From the NCBI GenBank assembly GCA_016927935.1, contig JAFGLS010000201.1, positions 16,255 to 80,254 on the forward strand: DNA of 64,000 nucleotides, read 5' to 3'. Below the pieces are notes generated by a model. That model was given only the letters and a program-made list of their open reading frames with translations, made no database searches and was not told where the DNA came from. The stretch's first letter is position 1. Each line of letters starts with the position of its first letter. This stretch comes from Syntrophaceae bacterium (GTDB lineage: Bacteria; Desulfobacterota; Syntrophia; Syntrophales; Smithellaceae). Shown one piece after another: positions 48,486 through 57,884 of the stretch. The translations under genes were made by a program, and so were the position numbers.

Positions 48486-49727
48486 ATGAATAATAATCAT
48501 AATATAAGAGTTGTTATAACCGGTGCGGGACTAACCGCTCCTAATGCCAATAATATTAAGGACTTTCGTGACGCATTACTGACCCAGAAATCCGGGATAA
48601 CGGAAATGGAAGTTCGTTATATGGGCACAGTTGCAGCGGGTAACTGTAACTTTGATGAATATCTCTACCAAAAGAAAAAAATGCGCAGACGAGGAACAAG
48701 GGCAGGATCAATTTCAATTTATTGCGCTAATGAAGCATTAAAAGACAGCGGATTATCCTTAGATTCATTGATAAAAGACAGAACCGGAATATTTCTTGGA
48801 ATTACCGAGCACGGTAATGTGGAAACAGAAAATGAAATTTATGAACTCCATAAAAACAACCTTGATGCCAGCTTATGGTCTCATCATCATAATCCAAGAA
48901 CTGTGGCCAACACACCCGCCGGGGAAGTCAGTCTGAATATGGGGATCACAGGCCCAGCCTACACCATAGGCGCCGCCTGTGCCGCCGGAAATATTGGAAT
49001 CATTCATGGTATGCAAATGCTGCAGCTTAATGAAGTGGATCTGGCTTTGGCCGGGGGCATTTCCGAAAGCACAGGCACTTTTGGAATTTTTGCCGGATTT
49101 AAAAGCCAGGGGGCTCTGGGTTTTCATGAAGATCCAACTAAAGCAAGCCGACCGTTGGATGTAGATCGCAACGGTATTGTTGTTTCCGAGGGAGGAGCCA
49201 TTTTTGTTCTGGAAAGAATGGAGGACGCTCTAAAACGTAAGGCAAAAATTTACGGTGAAATAGCCGGTTATCATGTCAATTCCGATGCCGTTGATTTTGT
49301 CCTTCCCGATACGCAAAGGCAGATTGAGTGCATGAAGGCTGCATTATCCAAGGCAAAAATTACGGCCAATGATATTGATATAGTTAATCTTCATGCCACC
49401 GGAACAGTTTCCGGGGATGTTAATGAATGTGACGCGGTCAACGTTGTTTTTGGACAATCCGAAAACACATATATCAACTGTACAAAGGGATTTATCGGCC
49501 ATGCAATGGGTGCCGCGGGAGCATTGGAACTTGCGGGTAATTTGTCCAGTTTTACAGATAATAAAATTCATTCCTGCAAATATATCGAAAATGTTGATCC
49601 AAAGTGTCAAATGAAAAATTTGGTAAATGGTGAACCGGTTAATAAGGAAATTAATTATATTTTAAGTAATTCATTTGGAATGCTGGGTATTAACTCAGTT
49701 TTAATAGTAAAAAAATACAGGGAGTAA
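48486..49727 (+). CDS. Beta-ketoacyl-ACP synthase (FabF/KS-like)
   Basis: IGAACAAGNIGI, NLHATGTVSGD, TKGFIGHAMGAAGALE; start trimmed from 48465. Confidence 0.9.
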   Translation: MNNNHNIRVVITGAGLTAPNANNIKDFRDALLTQKSGITEMEVRYMGTVAAGNCNFDEYLYQKKKMRRRGTRAGSISIYCANEALKDSGLSLDSLIKDRTGIFLGITEHGNVETENEIYELHKNNLDASLWSHHHNPRTVANTPAGEVSLNMGITGPAYTIGAACAAGNIGIIHGMQMLQLNEVDLALAGGISESTGTFGIFAGFKSQGALGFHEDPTKASRPLDVDRNGIVVSEGGAIFVLERMEDALKRKAKIYGEIAGYHVNSDAVDFVLPDTQRQIECMKAALSKAKITANDIDIVNLHATGTVSGDVNECDAVNVVFGQSENTYINCTKGFIGHAMGAAGALELAGNLSSFTDNKIHSCKYIENVDPKCQMKNLVNGEPVNKEINYILSNSFGMLGINSVLIVKKYRE

Positions 49728-49750
49728 AATCCTTACTAGGAGGTAGTGTT

Positions 49751-50005
49751 ATGGATTATCAAACAATAAGAAAAAAAATTGTTGATATAATCGCGGAGAT
49801 CGCGATTGACGAGGACCTTTCTAATCTTGATGACAATATAAGATTAAGAGAACAGCTTGATCTGGATTCTATGGATTTTCTGGATGTGGTTATGGAGCTG
49901 AAGAAGAGATATAAAATTGAGGTTCCTACGGAGGATTACATTAAACTGGCAACAATTAAAAGTTGTATTGAATATCTCGGCCCCAAGCTTGCTGTAAGTA
50001 CATAA
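49751..50005 (+). CDS. Acyl carrier protein
   Basis: LDLDSMDFLDVVMELKKRYKIEVP. Confidence 0.92.
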   Translation: MDYQTIRKKIVDIIAEIAIDEDLSNLDDNIRLREQLDLDSMDFLDVVMELKKRYKIEVPTEDYIKLATIKSCIEYLGPKLAVST

Positions 50006-51390
50006 TGAAGGATTATGATACTGTAATAATAGGTGCGGGCATGTCCGGTCTGGCCGCCGGCATCAGACTGGCAATGTTCGATCAAAAGGTGTGTATTCTG
50101 GAAAAACACAAAGTGCCGGGAGGACTTAATTCCTACTATGAACGCCAGGGCAGGAAGCTGGATGTCGGGCTTCACGCCATGACTAATTTTGCCCGTCAGG
50201 GTGAACGAGGCCGTCCGCTGACGAAACTGCTCAAACAATTAAGAATACCTCACGAAAAACTCGGGTTGTCGCAACAACATTTTTCACGAATCAAATTTCC
50301 TGAACATGACATTTCTTTTTCCAATGATCCGCAATTACTTATCAAAGAATTAGAAAAAGTTTTCCCCCTCCAGAAAGATAATTTCGCAAAGCTCCTGGAA
50401 CTTGTCAAAAATTTTGATAATGTCAATCTAAACAACAAGCCTCAAAGTGCCAAAGAAAAAGTCAGAGAAATTATTACCGACGAACGATTGCTGGAGATGC
50501 TTTTCTGTCCATTGCTGATTTACGGGAGCGCCTGGGAAAATGACATGGATTTTTCCCAGTTTGTCACCATGTTTAAAAGCATTTATCTGGAAGGTTTCAG
50601 CCGTCCCCAAAATGGAGTGCGGTCCATAATAAATCTTCTGCTGGAAAAATACACACAACTGGGCGGAGAACTGCATTTAGGAACGGGCATCAAAAAAATA
50701 GATGTGGAGAATGGCGCTGTCAGGGGAGTGACGCTTGACTCAGGAGAAAAAATTATAGCCGATAAAGTTATGTCTTCTATCGGTCTTCCGGAAACGATGA
50801 ATATTATTTCTGAAAACAGTAAATCACTCATCATTGGCAATATGAGTTTTACTGAAACAATTTTATTTTTTGATAAAAAGCCCGGTGATGTTGGTATCAA
50901 AGAGACAATAATATTCTATAATGAAAACGAGAAATACGAATACAGGCGGCCGGAAACTCTCTGCGATTATCGCAGCGCCGTAATTTGTTTTCCCAACAAT
51001 TTTGCTCATGATGATTACGATGAAGGATTGATTCGTGTTACTTTCATTGCCAATTTCGATAAATGGGATGAGTTGGACAGAAAAACTTACCTTCAAAAGA
51101 AAAAAGATGTGTGTAATAAAGCACTCGCGTTAATTGCAAGGATGTTTCCTAAGTTTCAGGCCAATCTGCTTTATCATGATGTTTTTACGCCTAAAACCAT
51201 TACGCGCTATACCGGCCATTTTAAAGGAGCAGTTTATGGAACTACCCAGAAAGCCAGGGACGGACGGACCGGTATTAAGAATTTATTTATCTGCGGCACT
51301 GATCAGGGTTTCTTGGGTATAGTCGGGGCAATGCTCAGCGGAATTTCCATGGCTAATCTTCATTGTCTGATGAACGGAGAAAAAGCATGA
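50005..51390 (+). CDS. CrtI/retinol-saturase-like FAD-dependent oxidoreductase
   Basis: DTVIIGAGMSGLAAGIRLAMFDQKVCILEKHKVPGGLNSYY, C-term FICGTDQGFLGIVGAMLSGISMA. Confidence 0.88.
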   Translation: MKDYDTVIIGAGMSGLAAGIRLAMFDQKVCILEKHKVPGGLNSYYERQGRKLDVGLHAMTNFARQGERGRPLTKLLKQLRIPHEKLGLSQQHFSRIKFPEHDISFSNDPQLLIKELEKVFPLQKDNFAKLLELVKNFDNVNLNNKPQSAKEKVREIITDERLLEMLFCPLLIYGSAWENDMDFSQFVTMFKSIYLEGFSRPQNGVRSIINLLLEKYTQLGGELHLGTGIKKIDVENGAVRGVTLDSGEKIIADKVMSSIGLPETMNIISENSKSLIIGNMSFTETILFFDKKPGDVGIKETIIFYNENEKYEYRRPETLCDYRSAVICFPNNFAHDDYDEGLIRVTFIANFDKWDELDRKTYLQKKKDVCNKALALIARMFPKFQANLLYHDVFTPKTITRYTGHFKGAVYGTTQKARDGRTGIKNLFICGTDQGFLGIVGAMLSGISMANLHCLMNGEKA

Positions 51391-52418
51391 GATTTAAAAA
51401 CGTCGTCATTTCTTCTTTTGCCTATCACCTCCCTGAACAAGTAATGACTTCGGATGAAATTGAAGAAAGACTTGCTCCTTTATACCAGCGACTTAAACTT
51501 CCCTCTGGCCGAATAGAATTAATGACCGGCATCAAAGAAAGGCGTTTCTGGCCGCCGGGAACAATGCCCAGTGATTTATCCACTCAGGCAGCAAGAAACC
51601 TCTTTGAAAAAAACGTTGTCAAACCTCAACAGATAGATTTATTAATCCACGCATCTGTCTGCCGTGATTTTCTGGAACCCTCAACTTCTTCAATTGTTCA
51701 TCACAACCTGAAACTGCGCACGGAATTAATGTTTTTTGACCTTTCCAACGCCTGCCTGGGAGTAGTAAGTTCCTTCGTTGTTGCCGCCAATATGATAGAA
51801 AATGGATTAATTAAACACGCTCTGATTGTTTCCGGCGAAAACGGAGGGCCTCTGCTCTTTCAAACCATCGAGCATTTATTACAGGATAAAAACATAACAA
51901 GAAAAAGCATTAAAAAATATATTGCCAATTTAACCATTGGTTCTGCTGCCGTCGCTTATTCCGTTTCCCACAAAAATTATGTCCACGAAGGACACTTACT
52001 TCTCGGAGGAGCTTCTCTTGTAGATTCATCCGCTAATATTTTTTGTCGTGGCAACGGAGACACAGTGTCGCTGATGATGGAAACCGAGTCCGAAGAACTG
52101 ATGATATCCGGTGTTGCTCTGGCTGAAAAAACATGGGAAGAAACAAAACGGGAGCTGGGATGGACCAATAATGATATGGATTGCTTTGTCGGCCATCAGG
52201 TTGGCGTGGCGCACGAGATTCTTTTAAAGCAAACATTAAAACTGGAAAATTGTCCTACCTTTACCACTTATCAATATTTAGGCAATACCGGGGCATCTGC
52301 TCTACCCTTAACACTTTGTATCTATGATGAACAGAAAAAAATTACCAAGGGTAATAAAGTAGGCTTGCTGGGCATCGGATCAGGTCTTAATTCTATAATG
52401 CTGGGGGTAAGGTGGTAA
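51387..52418 (+). CDS. oleA: OleA-like thiolase-superfamily enzyme (ketoacyl-ACP synthase III family)
   Basis: HASVCRDFLEPSTSSIVHHNL, FDLSNACLGVVSSF (Cys), GHQVGVAHE (His), YLGNTGASALPL (Asn); ATGA overlap with upstream gene. Confidence 0.85.
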   Translation: MRFKNVVISSFAYHLPEQVMTSDEIEERLAPLYQRLKLPSGRIELMTGIKERRFWPPGTMPSDLSTQAARNLFEKNVVKPQQIDLLIHASVCRDFLEPSTSSIVHHNLKLRTELMFFDLSNACLGVVSSFVVAANMIENGLIKHALIVSGENGGPLLFQTIEHLLQDKNITRKSIKKYIANLTIGSAAVAYSVSHKNYVHEGHLLLGGASLVDSSANIFCRGNGDTVSLMMETESEELMISGVALAEKTWEETKRELGWTNNDMDCFVGHQVGVAHEILLKQTLKLENCPTFTTYQYLGNTGASALPLTLCIYDEQKKITKGNKVGLLGIGSGLNSIMLGVRW

Positions 52419-53272
52419 GGCCGGACTGGTTGAATAAATTATATCCATACAAATCAAACTTCCTCAAACTGAAAGACAATCTTTCCCTGCATTATATTGA
52501 TGAAGGACAGGGCGAGCCTTTGCTTATGCTGCATGGCAATCCCACTTGGTCTTTTTATTACAGAAATCTTGTTGCGGAATTTTCCAAATTCCACAGAGTG
52601 GTTGTCCCGGATCACATCGGCTGTGGTCTTTCGGATAAACCGCAGAATTATGACTACACATTAAAACAGCATATTGATAATCTGGAAAAACTGGTAACGG
52701 AATTAAAACTGAGAGATTTTGTGCTGGTTGTTCATGACTGGGGCGGTGCATTTGGTTTCGGACTTCTTCAGCGTTATCCTGACTTGGTCAAAAAAATTGT
52801 CATTTTGAATACTGCCGCTTATATTTCTGAGTTTATTGCTTTTCGGATAAATATGTGCCGGATTCCAATTCTGGCTGAACAGGTGATTCGCCGTTTGAAC
52901 GGCTTTGCGCTGACTGCCACTTACATGGCCGTGGCAAAGAAAATGCCACCTGAAATCAGAAAGGGTTATCTTTATCCTTATGATAACTACAAAAATCGTA
53001 TTGCCATAGCGCGGTTTGTCGCTGACATCCCCATGAACCCTAATCATCGTAGTTATCAGACATTAAAAAACATTGAATTATCACTTTCTCAACATAAATG
53101 CCCGACGCTTATTCTCTGGGGCAAGAAGGATTTTTGCTTTAATGATTATTTTCTTAAACGCTGGATGGAAATTTATCCTCACGCCATGGTAAAAACATTC
53201 GAATCTGCCGGTCACTATGTACTCGAAGATGCCAAAGAAGAAATAATTAAAGAATTGAAACAGTTCTTATAA
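52412..53272 (+). CDS. oleB: OleB-like alpha/beta hydrolase (haloalkane dehalogenase family; beta-lactone decarboxylase)
   Basis: MLHGNPTWSFYYRNL, VVHDWGGAFGFGLL, LWGKKDFCFNDYF, AGHYVLEDA; located between oleA and oleC. Confidence 0.85.
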   Translation: MVRPDWLNKLYPYKSNFLKLKDNLSLHYIDEGQGEPLLMLHGNPTWSFYYRNLVAEFSKFHRVVVPDHIGCGLSDKPQNYDYTLKQHIDNLEKLVTELKLRDFVLVVHDWGGAFGFGLLQRYPDLVKKIVILNTAAYISEFIAFRINMCRIPILAEQVIRRLNGFALTATYMAVAKKMPPEIRKGYLYPYDNYKNRIAIARFVADIPMNPNHRSYQTLKNIELSLSQHKCPTLILWGKKDFCFNDYFLKRWMEIYPHAMVKTFESAGHYVLEDAKEEIIKELKQFL

Positions 53273-53318
53273 TATAAGTCCTATAGTTAAAATTAATCAT
53301 TACAAGAAGATATCCGCT

Positions 53319-54944
53319 ATGAATATTGCCGATCGTTTTACTGAAATAGCAAAAATTTATCACAACAAAGTTGCGGTCAAATATCCATACCGAGCAGGTA
53401 AAGAATATCATTACTACTCCATAACTTTTGGAGAGTTGGAATCCTTGTCCAATAAATATGCCAATGGTCTTTCCAAAATCGGATTTTATCGTGGGATTAA
53501 AACTCTTCTTTTTGTCCGGCCATCATTGCAATTTCCGGCTCTGGTTTTTGCTCTCCTTAAGCTGGGAGTTGTCCCCGTATTGATCGACCCCGGCATGGGC
53601 AGAAAAAATCTTCTGACTGCAATTGAAGAAGTCGCTCCTGAAGGGCTGATTGCCGAGCCGGAAGTTCATTTTTTAAGTCTGCTCTTTGCTAAATCCTTTA
53701 AATCCGTAAAATTCAAAGTAACAACCAGAGGACTAAAAATTGGAAATTGTTTCCCTCTTGCCTCTTTAGAAAATTCTCCAGCCAGTTTTGAAAGTGTTCA
53801 GATGGAACCTGATGAAATGGCTGCAATCTTATTTACTTCCGGTGGAACAGGCCGCCCCAAGGGAGTTGTCTACACTCACAAAATTTACACTGAACAAACA
53901 CGTCTGCTCCAGGAACTTTTTTCTTTAAGTGAACAGGAAATTGACTTGCCCTGTTTCCCGTTATTTTCTCTTTTTACACTCTGCATGGGAATGACCTCCT
54001 GCGTTCCGGATATGGATCCTTCCCGGCCCGCAAAAGCTGACCCAAAAAAACTATTACAGAATATTAGGGACAACAGAGTTACTTTCATGGCCGGTTCTCC
54101 GGCAATCTGGCAGGTGCTGGGCGAATATTGTGAAAAAAATAAAATTACTCTTCCTACAGTAAAATATTTGGTAATGTTCGGCGCGCCGGTGAGAAATGAA
54201 CTCCATAAAAAATTCAGTAAAATTTTACCCAATGGTACGACATATACACCATACGGAGCTACGGAGAGTCTCCCTGTTTCCAATATTTCAGGGAAAATCA
54301 TTCTGGAACAGACAGCCGAATTGACCTCGCAGGGTAAAGGAACCTGCGTCGGCACACCGGTTCTTGGCGTTGAAGTTTCCATCATTGAAATAAGCGATGA
54401 AACCATTGACGATATAAAGAAGGCCAGATTATTAAAGCCATATGAAATCGGTGAAATTATTGTAAAGGGTGATATTGTTACCACAAGTTATTATCAATCG
54501 CCTGCGGAAACAGCCCTCGCAAAAATAACAGATGACAAATCTTTCTGGCATCGGATGGGTGATCTCGGATATAAGGATGAACAGGGAAGACTATGGTTTT
54601 GCGGTCGCAAAACTCATCGTGTTGAAACTTCTTCGGGATTGTTATTTTCGGTAATGTGTGAAGCTTTTTTCAATACCCATTATGGTGTCCGGCAATCAGC
54701 TTTGGTGGGTTTAGGAGAAAAGGGAAGGCAGTCCGCTGCCATAGTTATTGAAAGAAATGAAGCTGGGAAAAAACTGAACAAGAATTTTTTCGCCAAAGAA
54801 CTTTTGGAAATGGCGAAAAACAACGCCTTGACAACAAAAATAAAATCGGTTCATTTCTGCGATAAAATGCCTGTTGATGTCCGGCACAATATCAAGATTG
54901 ACCGATTAAAACTGGCCAAGGAAGTTTCGCGGGGGAAAATATGA
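53319..54944 (+). CDS. oleC: OleC-like AMP-dependent synthetase (beta-lactone synthetase)
   Basis: AAILFTSGGTGRPKGVVYTHKIYTEQTRLLQELF, YTPYGATESLPVS, HRMGDLGYKDEQGRLWFCGRKTHRV. Confidence 0.87.
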   Translation: MNIADRFTEIAKIYHNKVAVKYPYRAGKEYHYYSITFGELESLSNKYANGLSKIGFYRGIKTLLFVRPSLQFPALVFALLKLGVVPVLIDPGMGRKNLLTAIEEVAPEGLIAEPEVHFLSLLFAKSFKSVKFKVTTRGLKIGNCFPLASLENSPASFESVQMEPDEMAAILFTSGGTGRPKGVVYTHKIYTEQTRLLQELFSLSEQEIDLPCFPLFSLFTLCMGMTSCVPDMDPSRPAKADPKKLLQNIRDNRVTFMAGSPAIWQVLGEYCEKNKITLPTVKYLVMFGAPVRNELHKKFSKILPNGTTYTPYGATESLPVSNISGKIILEQTAELTSQGKGTCVGTPVLGVEVSIIEISDETIDDIKKARLLKPYEIGEIIVKGDIVTTSYYQSPAETALAKITDDKSFWHRMGDLGYKDEQGRLWFCGRKTHRVETSSGLLFSVMCEAFFNTHYGVRQSALVGLGEKGRQSAAIVIERNEAGKKLNKNFFAKELLEMAKNNALTTKIKSVHFCDKMPVDVRHNIKIDRLKLAKEVSRGKI

Positions 54945-55288
54945 ACATATTAATTACCGGTGCCGGTGGTTTTCTGGGAAGAAATTTATCGGCAAGTCTT
55001 GTATCCAAGGGATACAAGGTCTGGGCTTTCATCAACCAGATTCTTTCACGCTATAATTTACCGCCAACAACAAAAAAAGTACCGGAGAGGGTTGCTTTTA
55101 ATATTGGATTATTTCTGGAATCTTGGTATAAGCTCTTCCATATTAAAGGGAAACCGCCGATGACGCGTTTTGTGGCACTGCAATTTTCACGTTCCCATTA
55201 CTTCTCCCATCAAAAAGCAAAAAACGATTTTGGTTATGAGCCGAAAATATCAATAGAACAGGCGCTTGATCTGACGGTGAGGGAATAA
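54941..55288 (+). pseudogene. oleD: Internally deleted OleD-like NAD(P)-dependent dehydrogenase (N- and C-terminal ends fused in frame)
   Basis: MNILITGAGGFLGRNLSASLVSKGYKV (Rossmann start) joined directly to INQILSRYNLPPTTKKVPERVAF...PPMTRFVALQFSRSHYFSHQKAKNDFGYEPKISIEQAL (OleD-like C-term); only 115 aa. Confidence 0.75.
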
Positions 55289-56707
55289 ATGCTTTTAAAT
55301 AAGAATGATAAAATTACACAAAAATATGATGTGGTTATCATTGGCGGAGGATTGGGAGGATTAACTGCCGCCAACAAGCTCGCCAAAAATGGCAGAAAGA
55401 TTCTACTGCTGGAATCACATGACAAACCGGGAGGATTTGCTACCTGGTTCTACCGCAAGAAACATATTTTTGATGTGTCACTGCACGGATTCCCGGTGGG
55501 CATGGTAAAAACCTGCCGTAAATACTGGAGCAAAGAAATCGCCGATAAAATAATTCAACTAAAAAGAATGCGTTTTATAAATCCCCTGTACCAGATGGAG
55601 ACAGATTATACTGTGGAAGACTTCACCAGCAAGCTCGTCAACTATTTTAAAGTCTCCCAAGAGCAGGTTGACAAATTCTTCGAGTTGGTTATGAATATGA
55701 ATTATTATGACAATAAGGAAATGACCAATGGTGAACTGCTGGAAAGTTTTTTCCCGGGAAGAAAAGACGTCCATCGTTTTCTAATTGAGCCTATTGTTTA
55801 CGCCAATGGCTCCACGCTGGAAGATCCGGCAATTACCTACGGAATCGTTTTTTCCAATTTTATGAGCAAAGGCGTCTATACATTCCAGGGCGGAACCGAT
55901 CTTATTATAAAAATGATGCAGGAAGAACTTTTGAAAAACGACGTTGATATTCGTCTGAAATCAAAAGTGGATAAGATTGTTGTGGAAAATAATATTTGTC
56001 AAGGTGTGACAGTTGGCGGCAATTTCATTGCTTCCAAATCGGTTCTTTCCAACGGCAATCTCATTGGCACTATTTTTAATCTTGTAGGAGAGGATAAATT
56101 TAAACCGGAATTTATTGAAAAGGTTAAAAAGGTCAGACTCAACACCAGTTCTTGTCAGGTTTACATGGGAATCAAGGAGGGGGAAAAAATAGAGGATATC
56201 GGCGATCTGATATTCTACTCGGAAGCAAAAGAATTTAAAACCGATGAGCTTCTTTCCATGAATACGACCAGCCGGACGTTTTCCCTCTACTATCCACGAT
56301 TAAGACCTCATTTAGCCAATGCCGGATATACAATAGTCGCATCCACCAACGCGCGTTATGAAAACTGGGTAAACCTAAGCAGGGAGGAATATAAGGCAAG
56401 GAAACAGGAACTCATTGAGGCAACACTGGTGAGTCTGGAAAAAATTATTCCCGGAATCAGAAAAAAGATTGATTATACTGAGGCGGCAACGCCTTTGACT
56501 ATCAAGAGGTACACTCATCACGAAAAAGGTTCCTCTTTTGGAACCAAGCATGAAGGTCTGGATATTTCCATGAAACTACAGAATGAAATAAGCGGCTTGT
56601 TTCATACCGGTTCCGTCGGCATTATTATGTCCGGATGGCTCGGCGCCGCTAATTACGGTGTGATTCAATCTTATGAGGTAGAAAGCTATTTAGATAAAAC
56701 AAATTGA
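55289..56707 (+). CDS. CrtI/retinol-saturase-like FAD-dependent oxidoreductase (second copy)
   Basis: YDVVIIGGGLGGLTAANKLAKNGRKILLLESHDKPGGFATWF; FGTKHEGLDISMKLQNEISGLFHTGSVGIIMSGWLGAANYGV. Confidence 0.88.
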   Translation: MLLNKNDKITQKYDVVIIGGGLGGLTAANKLAKNGRKILLLESHDKPGGFATWFYRKKHIFDVSLHGFPVGMVKTCRKYWSKEIADKIIQLKRMRFINPLYQMETDYTVEDFTSKLVNYFKVSQEQVDKFFELVMNMNYYDNKEMTNGELLESFFPGRKDVHRFLIEPIVYANGSTLEDPAITYGIVFSNFMSKGVYTFQGGTDLIIKMMQEELLKNDVDIRLKSKVDKIVVENNICQGVTVGGNFIASKSVLSNGNLIGTIFNLVGEDKFKPEFIEKVKKVRLNTSSCQVYMGIKEGEKIEDIGDLIFYSEAKEFKTDELLSMNTTSRTFSLYYPRLRPHLANAGYTIVASTNARYENWVNLSREEYKARKQELIEATLVSLEKIIPGIRKKIDYTEAATPLTIKRYTHHEKGSSFGTKHEGLDISMKLQNEISGLFHTGSVGIIMSGWLGAANYGVIQSYEVESYLDKTN

Positions 56708-56715
56708 GGTGTCCT

Positions 56716-57456
56716 ATGTTTGATTTCAGCAATCAGAGAGTTATTGTCACCGGCGGAACCCGCGGCATTGGAGCGGGAATTGCCCAGGCTTTCCTTCAGG
56801 CCGGAGCAACAGTTATCGCCATATATTCATCCAATGATGCTGCCGCCGGTGAATTTAAGAAAAAAAACGAACAATACGCGGCAAGTCTCGATATTCAAAA
56901 ATACGATGTCTCCTCTTCACAGGAAGTTAAAAATTTTTTCAGATATCTTGATGAAAAATACCCTTCACTGGAGGTACTGGTGAACAATTCAGGAATCAGA
57001 AAGGACGCGGTCGCGGCTTTAATGCAGGATGAAGAATGGGCAAAAGTTCTGGACGTTAATCTTACCGGAACTTTCTACATGTCCCGGGAAATCATCCCCC
57101 GCTTTATGTCCGGCCGTTTCGGCAGGATTATCAATATCAGTTCTTTGGGGGGAGATATCGGATTTCAGGGACAGGCAAACTACGCGGCATCCAAAGCCGG
57201 CCAACTGGCGCTGACCAAATCCTTGTCCAAAGAAATCGCCAAAAAAGGCATTACAGTAAACTGTGTTTCTCCTGGATTTATTGATACCGAATTAATCAGC
57301 GATCTTCCCGAAGAACAGAAAAAAGAATATCTCAAAATGATTCCACTAAAACGTTTCGGCAAGGTGGAAGAAGTGGCTCACGCTGTCTTGTTTTTGGCCA
57401 GCCGTGAGGCTTCCTATATTACGGGAACAACTATTACTGTTGCTGGAGGTCTGTGA
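56716..57456 (+). CDS. fabG: 3-oxoacyl-ACP reductase (FabG-type SDR)
   Basis: VTGGTRGIGAGIAQAFLQAGA, NNSGIRKD, QANYAASKAGQLALTKSL, GFIDTEL; start trimmed from 56704. Confidence 0.92.
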   Translation: MFDFSNQRVIVTGGTRGIGAGIAQAFLQAGATVIAIYSSNDAAAGEFKKKNEQYAASLDIQKYDVSSSQEVKNFFRYLDEKYPSLEVLVNNSGIRKDAVAALMQDEEWAKVLDVNLTGTFYMSREIIPRFMSGRFGRIINISSLGGDIGFQGQANYAASKAGQLALTKSLSKEIAKKGITVNCVSPGFIDTELISDLPEEQKKEYLKMIPLKRFGKVEEVAHAVLFLASREASYITGTTITVAGGL

Positions 57457-57875
57457 TGGAAGATATTCTTGCCGCCATTCCTCAACGTCCACCTTTTCTT
57501 TTTGTCGATAAAATTATAAAAAGAAAAGGCAATTCCATAACAACGCAAAGGACGTTAAGAGAAGACGAATATTATTTTCAGGGCCATTTCCCCGGCAATC
57601 CCATCATGCCAGGAGTGTTGTTATGCGAAGCCTGTTTTCAGACAGGAGCCATATTGATAACGGCAGATAACAACCAGCCGGGATTGGGTGTTATAACACG
57701 GATAAAAGATGCCAAATTTAAACACTTTGCCAGGCCCGGCGATACCCTGACCATTACAGTAACGCTTGATGAAAAATTGGGGAATGCTTATTATATGAGT
57801 GGAACAATTTCCGTCGGTGAAAAAATAATTTTGAAAATCTTATTTCATGGGGCGCTGCTCCCAAAAGAAAAATAA
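57453..57875 (+). CDS. fabZ: 3-hydroxyacyl-ACP dehydratase (FabZ-like)
   Basis: PQRPPFLFVDKI, GHFPGNPIMPGVLLCEACFQTGAIL. Confidence 0.92.
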   Translation: MMEDILAAIPQRPPFLFVDKIIKRKGNSITTQRTLREDEYYFQGHFPGNPIMPGVLLCEACFQTGAILITADNNQPGLGVITRIKDAKFKHFARPGDTLTITVTLDEKLGNAYYMSGTISVGEKIILKILFHGALLPKEK

Positions 57876-57884
57876 AAGGTTGAT

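Noticed and set aside
53885-54484. 199-aa minus-strand ORF overlapping oleC
   Set aside because: Antisense to a well-supported AMP-dependent synthetase.
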